Below, one piece after another: positions 58,090-64,000 of a DNA stretch of 64,000 bases. Source of the DNA: Streptomyces hygroscopicus (GTDB lineage: Bacteria; Actinomycetota; Actinomycetes; Streptomycetales; Streptomycetaceae); assembly GCA_002021875.1 (NCBI GenBank), contig CP018627.1, positions 5,952,001 through 6,016,000 of the forward strand, in the 5' to 3' direction. The translations under genes were made by a program, and so were the position numbers. The notes under the pieces were generated by a model that made no database searches, was not told where the DNA came from, and worked only from the letters and a program-made list of their open reading frames with translations. Each line of letters opens with the position of its first letter. Position 1 is the first letter of the stretch.

Positions 58090-59288
58090 GCGCGCCGCCC
58101 GCTCCCGACGCCGGGCCGATATCCACCGCGGCGGCGACGGCTCCCACGCCGACGCCGCCGCGTGCCCCCGATCCCGCTCTGGAGCGATCCGCCGAGCGCA
58201 CCGCGAAGGCGGCCGCGCGCGGCGGCGGCCATCCGGTGCGGCTGCGGGCGCTGGACGGGCTGCGGCTGCTCGCCGCGCTCATGGTGGCCGCGTACCACTA
58301 CGGCGGGCGCGACGGTGAGATAGCCCAGGCGTGGGGCTCCTCGCCCCGCGTCCAGTTCCCCACCCTCTCCAGCACCTTCGCCTACGGCTGTCTGGGCGTC
58401 CAGATCTTCTTCGTCATCAGCGGCTTCGTCATCTGCATGAGCGGATGGGGACGGCCGCTGCGCTCGTTCTTCGCCTCGCGCGTCTCCCGCCTCTACCCCG
58501 CCTACTGGGTCGCGATCATCCTGGTGACCGCCGTCTTCGCGCTCCCCTGGGTCACCTACAAGGCGGTGTCGCCCAGCGACGCGCTGGTCAACCTCACCAT
58601 GCTGCAGCAGCCGCTCGGGGTGGACCGGGTGCTGGGCGTGTGCTGGACCCTCTGGGCCGAGCTGCGGTTCTACGCCCTCTTCGCGCTGTTCGTGGTGCTG
58701 CCGGGCGCGACCCGGCATCGAGTGGTGCTCTTCTGCGCCGTCTGGACGCTGGGCTCGGCGTTCGCCGAGGCCGCGAACCTGCCGCTGCTGGACGTCGTCC
58801 TGATGCCGGAGTACTCCTCGTACTTCATCGGCGGCATGGGCATCTATCTGCTCCACCGCTTCGGCCACGACGCCCTGTCCTGGGGCATCATCGGGATCAG
58901 CTTCCTGATCGGCCAGCACTACGCGATCCGCGATCTGTGGCACCCGGCCAACATCGACGCGTTCTCCTACCGCTCGGCCGCCGCCATCATCGGCGTGGTC
59001 GCCTTCGGCTATGTGGCGGTGACGCTGATCGCGCTCGGCAAGCTGAACTGGGCGAACTGGCGCTGGCTGACCGTGGCGGGCGCCCTGACCTACCCGTTCT
59101 ACCTGGTCCATGAGCATCTGGGCTGGGTCGTCGTCTGGGTCCTCCACCAGAAGCTGGGCATCCCCTCCTACGGGACGTTCGCCCTGACCGTACTGGTGAT
59201 GCTGGGCCTCGCCTGGCTGCTCTACCGCTTCGTCGAACAGAAGCTCACCCCGGTGATCAAGCGCTCGCTGACCACGGTCCGGCTGTAA
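58086..59288 (+). CDS. Membrane O-acyltransferase (acyltransferase 3 family)
   Basis: The 400-residue protein begins with an Ala/Pro-rich cytoplasmic leader, then RLRALDGLRLLAALMVAAYHYGGRDG with the family's His/Tyr segment. About ten membrane helices follow (FFVISGFVICMSGWGRPL; RVSRLYPAYWVAIILVTAVF; YPFYLVHEHLGWVV). Such enzymes O-acetylate sugars of exopolymers. It overlaps the preceding gene (ATGA) and ends the operon, so it likely acetylates the nonulosonic polymer. The donor, probably acetyl-CoA, is family knowledge. Confidence 0.9.
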   Translation: MSAPPAPDAGPISTAAATAPTPTPPRAPDPALERSAERTAKAAARGGGHPVRLRALDGLRLLAALMVAAYHYGGRDGEIAQAWGSSPRVQFPTLSSTFAYGCLGVQIFFVISGFVICMSGWGRPLRSFFASRVSRLYPAYWVAIILVTAVFALPWVTYKAVSPSDALVNLTMLQQPLGVDRVLGVCWTLWAELRFYALFALFVVLPGATRHRVVLFCAVWTLGSAFAEAANLPLLDVVLMPEYSSYFIGGMGIYLLHRFGHDALSWGIIGISFLIGQHYAIRDLWHPANIDAFSYRSAAAIIGVVAFGYVAVTLIALGKLNWANWRWLTVAGALTYPFYLVHEHLGWVVVWVLHQKLGIPSYGTFALTVLVMLGLAWLLYRFVEQKLTPVIKRSLTTVRL

Positions 59289-59303
59289 GGGCTCGACGTA
59301 CTC

Positions 59304-60242
59304 TCAGAGGCTCCCCTCGCCGGTTTCGGCGGCGAGGGGAGCCCTGCTCGTCGCTGACATTGCCGACAGCACCTCATGGATCACATGGCGTGCGTTGGCC
59401 GCCATCGTCGGATTGGTGTCGCGGTAGTACGGGAGCTGAATGAGCGCCATGCTCAGGGCCCAGCCCCGGCCCCGGGCCCAGGTGGCGTCGTCCGCGCCGA
59501 GCGCGGAGCGGAAGTCCTCCCGCACCGACGCCGGGAGCAGATTCCAGACCGGGATCAGATCGCAGGCCGGGTCGCCCACCCCGGCGGTCCCGAAGTCGAT
59601 GACGGCGCTCAGCCGCCCGTCGGTGACCAGCAGATTGCCCGGCATCAGATCGGAGTGCACCCACACCGGCGGCCCGTCCCACCCGGGCGCCGCCAGCGCC
59701 TCCTCCCACGCCGCGGTAGCCGCCCCGGTGTCGATCGTGCCGTGCAGGAGGCCGATCGCGGTCCGGGTCTCCTCGTCGACCTCCCGCAGCGGTCCGCCCC
59801 GGTAGGCGGGCGGCCCGTCCGCGGGCTCGATCCGGCGCAGGGCGACGATGAACTCCGCGAGATCGGCAGCGAGCCGTCCGGGCCTTGCGACGCGCCCCTC
59901 CTGCGGATTCTCCCCGTCGAGCCACCGATGGACCGTCCACGGCCAGGGGAAACCGTCCCCCGGCACGCCCTTGCCGAGCACCGCGGGAATGGGAACCGGC
60001 AACGCGGGGGCGAGCCGCGGCAGCCAGTGGTGCTCCCGCTCCACGTCCCCGGCCCCACCCGCGATCCGCGGCAGCCGTACGGCGAGGTCGCCGCCGAGCC
60101 GGAACAGGGCATTGACGGTGCCCGACGAGGCGAACCGCTCGATGGGCAACTCCGCCCACCGGGGGAACTGCGCGGCGAGCAGCCGCCGTACGAGAGCCAC
60201 ATCGATGGGCCGTTCGTCGGCATGCATCGCGCTCGCGCTCAT
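59304..60242 (-). CDS. Aminoglycoside phosphotransferase (APH)-like kinase
   Basis: The 312-residue protein has the APH fold: GTVNALFRLGGDLAVRLPRIAG, then WPWTVHRWLDGE, the catalytic loop WVHSDLMPGNLLV and metal motif VIDFGTAGVGDPACDLIP. Members phosphorylate aminoglycosides, macrolides or unrelated small molecules; without other resistance genes nearby the substrate is open. ATG at 60242 follows GGAAAGGGG; a GTG at 60248 is also in frame. The last codons overlap a strong hairpin shared with the convergent acyltransferase gene. Confidence 0.9.
   Translation of the reverse strand: MSASAMHADERPIDVALVRRLLAAQFPRWAELPIERFASSGTVNALFRLGGDLAVRLPRIAGGAGDVEREHHWLPRLAPALPVPIPAVLGKGVPGDGFPWPWTVHRWLDGENPQEGRVARPGRLAADLAEFIVALRRIEPADGPPAYRGGPLREVDEETRTAIGLLHGTIDTGAATAAWEEALAAPGWDGPPVWVHSDLMPGNLLVTDGRLSAVIDFGTAGVGDPACDLIPVWNLLPASVREDFRSALGADDATWARGRGWALSMALIQLPYYRDTNPTMAANARHVIHEVLSAMSATSRAPLAAETGEGSL
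59309..59343. terminator. Bidirectional hairpin between the acyltransferase and APH genes
   Basis: Arms GGCTCCCCTCGCCG and CGGCGAGGGGAGCC are exact complements around a 7-base loop. It overlaps the last codons of the APH-like gene. Confidence 0.88.
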
Positions 60243-60426
60243 CGGCACCCCTTTCCTGAGTCGTGTGGGACACCACTACGCGTCAGGGGAGGGCCCGGCG
60301 GCAACCCAATTTGCCCGGAGGGCATCAGGGGGCGCCCGGCGGGTGGAGACGCCTGCGGCGGACTGCCCCCTCCCCGCCCCTTCCCGCAGCACCGATATGC
60401 GGCTCCGCCGCGTGACAGGGAGCCAA

Positions 60427-60490
60427 TCCAGCCCCTCCGGCGTTTGAGGAGCGGGGTCCGGGGCGGAGCCCCGGTTTCGGGAAGGGGCGG
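60427..60490 (+). repeat. Streptomyces intergenic repeat, copy B
   Basis: The block from CCAGCCCCTCCGGCGTTTGA to TTTCGGGAAGGGGCGG matches copy A at 33207 but lacks its inner GC-rich insertion. It sits between the CoA-transferase stop and the APH gene's upstream region. Confidence 0.88.
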
Positions 60491-60519
60491 TGAGGGGAAA
60501 AGTCCGCCCCAGGCCGAGC

Positions 60520-61953
60520 TCAGAGCCAGCGCGGGGCGTCGGCGCCCAGGCAACCGGGTGAGCGGGCCCAGTCCAGTGGGCCGTCCGGGGTAGCGACCGG
60601 CGAGCGGGCGTAGCGCAAAACTCCCTGGTCGGAGGCGGTCTCGGCCAGCCAGGGCACGGGGTCATGGGCGGGACCGCCGTCCCGGGGCACGGGAGCGATG
60701 CCGTGCAAGAGCCAGGACGCCGTGCCCGCAAGCGAAAGCCGCAGATGGCGCCCGCCACCCACCTCCTGCCGCTCCGTCAGCCCCCGCAGCACCCCCGCCG
60801 CCAGCAGATAACCAGTGCCGTGATCAAGCGCCTGGGCGGGCAGCACACCGGGATGACCGTCGGCGTCGGCGTGCGCCTCAAACGCGGCGATCCCGGTCGC
60901 CGCCTGGACCAGACTGTCGAAACCGCGCCGCCCGGCCCAGGGCCCCGACCAGCCCCATGCGCACAGCTGGGCGACGATCAGCCCGGGGTGGCGCTCCAGC
61001 AGGGCGTCCGGGGCGAGGCCGAAGCGGTCGAGCGCACCGGGGCGGTAGCCGGTGACCACCACATCGGCGTCGGCGAGCAGCGCCTCGAAGGTCCGACGGT
61101 CCTCGGGCGCGCCGAGGTCGAGTGCGGCGGAGCGCTTACCGAAGCCGGTGTCGGCGTGTGCGTCCGGGTCCTCGGGCAGCCCCGGGGAGTCGAGGCGCAG
61201 CACATCGGCGCCCAGCAGGGCCAGGGTGCGGGTGGCCACCGGCCCGGCGATGACCCGGGTCAGATCGAGCACGCGCACGCCGCGCGCGGGCAGCACAACG
61301 CTGCCGGACGGGGCCCCGCGGACAGGCAGGGGCGCCTCCGGGAACGGGGCCGGGCCCAGGAGCGGGCGCGGGGCGCCCTCCCCAATCCGCCGGGACTCGA
61401 TCAACGGCAGCCCGGCGAGCGGAATCTCGCTCTCGCCGGGCTCCGCCACGGCCACGGCCAGCCCGCCCGCCGCGTAGACGGTCTCCTGGATCACCCGGGT
61501 GGGGCGGGCCGCGAGCGCCGCCGCGAGCTCGTCCGGCCCGCTGTCGCCGGACAGGCCGAGGGCGGTGAGCAGCCGGGCGCGGTGGTGCGGGTAGTTGGCG
61601 TGCGTACGGACCCAGCCATCAGCCGCGCGCCAAAAGCCGGACAGCGGGGCGAAGTTGGTGGGCTTCCGGCCGTCGATACGAAGATGCCGTTCGCTGACGA
61701 ACGCGGTGGCCACGGCGCCCTCGTCGACCCGTATCGCCGGAACGGCCCCGCCGGAGCGCCGCGCGCCCAGTTCGGCGGCGGCCAGCGAGCAGACGCCCAC
61801 GGTGGCGCGGGCCAGCTCGGCCACGGGCAGCCGGGCGGGCAATCCCCCGCTCACCGCGCGGTAGGCCACGTTCCCCAGCAGCGCCGGGTCGCCGCCGAGG
61901 GCGGTCCAGGCGTGGGCGGTGGCCGGGTCCGGTGGTGCGTCGCTCCTCGTCAT
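60520..61953 (-). CDS. CoA-transferase family III (CaiB/BaiF)
   Basis: The 477-residue protein has the family III layout: GVRVLDLTRVIAGPVATRTLALLGADVLRLDSPGLPEDP, the catalytic-Asp region (LDLTRVIAGP), FGKRSAALDLG and VVVTGYRPGALDRFGLAPD. Members transfer CoA between carboxylic acids. It is longer than typical ~400-residue members because of an N-terminal domain of about 220 residues, which resembles a second, shorter copy of the fold (RATVGVCSLAAAELGARRSG). The ATG at 61953 is used. No neighbouring pathway gene hints at the substrate. Confidence 0.87.
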   Translation of the reverse strand: MTRSDAPPDPATAHAWTALGGDPALLGNVAYRAVSGGLPARLPVAELARATVGVCSLAAAELGARRSGGAVPAIRVDEGAVATAFVSERHLRIDGRKPTNFAPLSGFWRAADGWVRTHANYPHHRARLLTALGLSGDSGPDELAAALAARPTRVIQETVYAAGGLAVAVAEPGESEIPLAGLPLIESRRIGEGAPRPLLGPAPFPEAPLPVRGAPSGSVVLPARGVRVLDLTRVIAGPVATRTLALLGADVLRLDSPGLPEDPDAHADTGFGKRSAALDLGAPEDRRTFEALLADADVVVTGYRPGALDRFGLAPDALLERHPGLIVAQLCAWGWSGPWAGRRGFDSLVQAATGIAAFEAHADADGHPGVLPAQALDHGTGYLLAAGVLRGLTERQEVGGGRHLRLSLAGTASWLLHGIAPVPRDGGPAHDPVPWLAETASDQGVLRYARSPVATPDGPLDWARSPGCLGADAPRWL

Positions 61954-62058
61954 GCGCTCATTGTGCGCCGCGGCTCCAGGGCGCCCGGCGGCGAGTGCCC
62001 CGCCCCCTCCTCCTGGTCGGGGACGGAGGGGGCGGGCCGTACAAGGTGGGCGGCGAGC

Positions 62059-63042
62059 CTAGGCGGCGCCCGCCCGCCGGTAGAGGTCGAGGGCCTCGTT
62101 GCCCAGCGTCGGGTGGTATTCGTTCGCACCGGCGCTGACGCTGATGTTGCCGATCAGATAGCCCCCGCCGCCCGAGAAGTCGGCGAGGAAACCGCCGCCG
62201 CTGGACCCTCCGGTCTGGACGCAGTCGATGCCCCACATCGTGGAGCCGGGGCGACCCGCGTCGGCGAACTCATTGCCCTCGCAGTGGTTCAGCCGCTCGC
62301 CGTTGCCCTCGGCGGCGGAGCCTCCGTAGCCGAAGGAGTGGACATGGCGGCCGGTCTGCGAGTTGAAGGCGATGCCCTGCGCGCCCACGGTCTCGGCCAG
62401 GGTCCGGCCGTTCAACGTGTTCATGACGGCGAAGGCGTAGTCCCAGTTGGCGTTGCCCCGCGTGGAGACGTACTGGGGCTCCCAGAACAGACTGCGGGCG
62501 GAGAAGGTGCCGTAGGGGCGGTTGCCGTTGTTGTAGCCCGGGATGAAGACCCAATTGCGGTAGCCCGTGCCGGTGGCCGCGTCCACGACGCAGTGGCCGG
62601 CGGTGAGCACGACGGACCGGTTGTCGCTGTTGGCGACGGTGGCCGAGCAGGCGAAGGTGCCGCCGGAGTCGTTCTGGAAGAAGACCTTGCCCGCCGTGGT
62701 GCTGATCAGGCCGCCGCCGGTCCAGGCGGTGGGGGAGGTGGCCCGGGTCGAGGGCGCGGAGGTGGACGCGACGGGACCCGGCAGCGGGGGCACACTCACC
62801 CGCTCGCCCGTCGTGGGCGGGGCGGTCGCGAGTTTCGCGGTGCGGGCGGCGGGCAGGGCGGTGACGTCCTGGGCGGCGCGCAGCCGGTCCGTCGTCCAGA
62901 AGCGGGCGGCGGCGCGCTGCTCCTCGGCGGAGACGGAGGTTCCGGCTCCCTCGGCGGAGGGGGCCGCGTGGGCGGCGGTTCCGGCGGTCCAGCCGAGGGT
63001 GGCGAGAGTGAGGGCGCTGAATAAGGTGGCGACACGTCTCAT
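62059..63042 (-). CDS. Secreted trypsin-like serine protease
   Basis: The 327-residue protein has a signal peptide (MRRVATLFSALTLATLGWTAGTAAHA) and a propeptide-like region to about residue 110. The catalytic domain then follows: ACSATV...VVLTAGHCVVD (catalytic His), NWDYAFAVM (Asp) and DCVQTGGSSGGGFLADF (Ser). The triad order and cysteine placement fit the trypsin-like peptidases secreted by streptomycetes. The ATG at 63042 is chosen because it begins the signal peptide; the frame upstream is low-complexity. It follows the CoA-transferase region and is probably monocistronic. Confidence 0.92.
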   Translation of the reverse strand: MRRVATLFSALTLATLGWTAGTAAHAAPSAEGAGTSVSAEEQRAAARFWTTDRLRAAQDVTALPAARTAKLATAPPTTGERVSVPPLPGPVASTSAPSTRATSPTAWTGGGLISTTAGKVFFQNDSGGTFACSATVANSDNRSVVLTAGHCVVDAATGTGYRNWVFIPGYNNGNRPYGTFSARSLFWEPQYVSTRGNANWDYAFAVMNTLNGRTLAETVGAQGIAFNSQTGRHVHSFGYGGSAAEGNGERLNHCEGNEFADAGRPGSTMWGIDCVQTGGSSGGGFLADFSGGGGYLIGNISVSAGANEYHPTLGNEALDLYRRAGAA

Positions 63043-63385
63043 GCGGTGAGCTCCAAGTCCGTTGGAGGTGCCCGAGAGCGTCGGACAACGTTGTCTGTGT
63101 CGCCGGTAGAGTGCCACGACTGGTCCAGACCTGCCATGGTGCCGGACGTCACAATTAGGGATCCCCCTAGCCGGGGCGAGCCCGCCGGAACCAGGGTCGC
63201 CTCGAAGCGCGCCTCGTAGTCCCGGAACAGGTCCGCGTGCCACCGGCGGGTGGCCGCCGACGAGACGGGAGGGGGCGGGCCCCCAACACCCGGCCCCCGG
63301 GCTGAACGCGGGACGAACAGGCGCCCTTGTGCCACCGGCGGGTGGCCGCCGACGAGACGGGAGGGGGTGGGGTCGCAGGGGTGGT

Positions 63386-63477
63386 GTCCTGGACGCTTTC
63401 GCATATTTGTGGCGCCAATCCCCGGCCCACCCCACGCCCCCGGGCACCGGCGCCGTAAATATGCGGTCCAGGGCGCC
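63386..63477 (+). repeat. 92-bp hairpin repeat, copy 3 (plus orientation)
   Basis: Begins GTCCTGGACGCTTTCGC and ends GGTCCAGGGCGCC, with arms CGCATATTT and AAATATGCG as in copy 1. Its flanks match copy 1 for tens of bases on each side, and its downstream flank matches the truncated piece at 33115. Confidence 0.9.
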
Positions 63478-63540
63478 GCACCGGAGGCCCCACCCCCGCC
63501 ACCCACCACAACCAGCAGGCGCACCCCAGCAACCACCACA

Positions 63541-63588
63541 CACCCGCACCCGCACCCGCACCCGCACCCGCACCCGCACCCGCACCCG
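63541..63588 (+). repeat. Eight tandem CACCCG hexamers
   Basis: A perfect hexanucleotide microsatellite of eight units downstream of the third hairpin repeat. It is not a CRISPR array, as there are no spacers. Confidence 0.92.
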
Positions 63589-63635
63589 GCGGAACGCGCA
63601 CCCAGCGGACCCCGCACCCAGCGGAACCCGCGCGA

Positions 63636-64000
63636 TCAGTCGGCGAAGTCCAACAGCACCTTGCACGACTGGCCGCGGTCGGCGGCCTGGCCGAACGCCT
63701 CCACCGCCTCCCGCGCCGGCCGCACCCCGCTGATCAGCGCGTCGAACGACGGCTCGGCCGCCAACAGCCGCAACGCGTCGTCGAACTCGGCGTGGAAGCG
63801 GAGCGCGCCGCGCAGCTCGATCTCCCGGGCGACCAGCAGGTTTCCGGCGAACGGGCTCTGCCCGGGCGGCAGCATGCCGAGCTGCACCACCACACCCCCG
63901 CGCCGCACCCGGCGCAAGCAGGTGTCGAGCCCAGCCGCAACGCCCGACGCCTCGATCGCGACGTCCATCTCGTCCGAGGGCCAGTTCGGGTCGTCCGGAT
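63636..64000 (-). CDS. Zinc-type alcohol dehydrogenase, C-terminal part (L-idonate 5-dehydrogenase-like), truncated by window edge
   Basis: The frame is open to the end of the window and gives about 120 residues. The segment MDVAIEASGVAAGLDTCLRRVRRGGVVVQLGMLPPG is the end of a Rossmann domain, followed by FAGNLLVAREIELRGALRFHAEFDDALRLLA and the tail AREAVEAFGQAADRGQSCKVLLDF. This matches the C-terminus of medium-chain zinc dehydrogenases, closest in my memory to L-idonate 5-dehydrogenases. The catalytic zinc ligands lie outside the window, so the substrate assignment is weak. Confidence 0.82.
   Translation of the reverse strand, partial: PDDPNWPSDEMDVAIEASGVAAGLDTCLRRVRRGGVVVQLGMLPPGQSPFAGNLLVAREIELRGALRFHAEFDDALRLLAAEPSFDALISGVRPAREAVEAFGQAADRGQSCKVLLDFAD

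Larger units (their letters stand above)
63043..63635. other. 593-base repeat-rich gap upstream of the protease
   Basis: It holds the third 92-bp hairpin repeat, a 39-bp direct repeat beginning GTGCCACCGGCGGGTGGCC (63237-63275 and 63329-63367, 92 bases apart), and an eightfold CACCCG tract. Frames through it are repeat-driven. The protease promoter should lie in the first ~120 bases. Confidence 0.7.

Noticed and set aside
63541..63588. Possible CRISPR-like direct repeats
   Set aside because: The CACCCG units are contiguous with no spacers and no cas genes are present; it is a hexanucleotide microsatellite.

Overview
The window looks like a stretch of Streptomyces chromosome. It is very GC-rich (strong third-position G/C), uses many GTG starts, and gene order from the propionyl-CoA carboxylase genes through nucleoside catabolism, sigQ-afsQ1-afsQ2 and a Kdn/teichulosonic-acid-type envelope cluster resembles what I know of the S. 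coelicolor core chromosome. No rRNA, tRNA, CRISPR array, transposase or integrase was recognised.

Layout. (1) 0-9.5 kb: acyl-CoA carboxylase genes (3' end of pccB, epsilon subunit, biotinylated alpha subunit AccA2), Maf, a secreted esterase with a divergent TetR regulator, a DeoR-type regulator, an LpdA-type quinone reductase and a gamma-glutamylcyclotransferase-like protein. (2) 9.6-17.9 kb: purine nucleoside phosphorylase, a phosphohexo/pentomutase, deoC and two aldehyde dehydrogenase genes, the second lacking the catalytic half. (3) 18-21.5 kb: an oxalomesaconate hydratase-like and a pyrone-dicarboxylate lactonase-like gene plus an MFS transporter, a fragment of aromatic (protocatechuate/gallate) catabolism. 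(4) 21.7-27.9 kb: a uridine-kinase-like gene, sigQ divergent from afsQ1-afsQ2-lipoprotein, VanZ and PspC proteins. (5) 28-40.3 kb: adenosine deaminase, an MFS/LysR pair, and the operon bmp-ATPase-permease-permease-cdd-deoA for nucleoside uptake and breakdown. (6) 40.6-48.9 kb: an accessory block of XRE regulators, DUF6879/DUF6415-type proteins, a RibD-like reductase with a SLOG-like protein, several tiny genes, and a PCMT-like methyltransferase preceded by a 34-residue Pro-rich peptide. (7) 48.9-59.3 kb: an M20 amidohydrolase and a nonulosonic-acid polymer cluster (polysialyltransferase-like proteins, NeuB, NeuA-HAD fusion, glycosyltransferases, acyltransferase). (8) 59.3-64 kb: APH-like kinase, CoA-transferase, secreted trypsin-like protease and the 3' end of a zinc-type dehydrogenase gene.

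How it fits together. Four separate nucleoside transcription units (PNP, deoC-ald, add, and the bmp-to-deoA operon) each carry the palindrome CTACGCGCGTAG, or a 10/12 match, just upstream of the first gene. They look like one regulon taking up nucleosides, releasing (deoxy)ribose-1-phosphate, isomerising it and cleaving it to glyceraldehyde-3-phosphate and acetaldehyde. The most novel candidate is the 34-residue peptide with an Asp-Gly in a polyproline tract, translationally tied to a stand-alone PCMT-like methyltransferase; this is the architecture expected of an aspartimide-forming RiPP (imiditide-like). A dispersed 92-bp hairpin repeat with compensatory base changes occurs three times in intergenic DNA.
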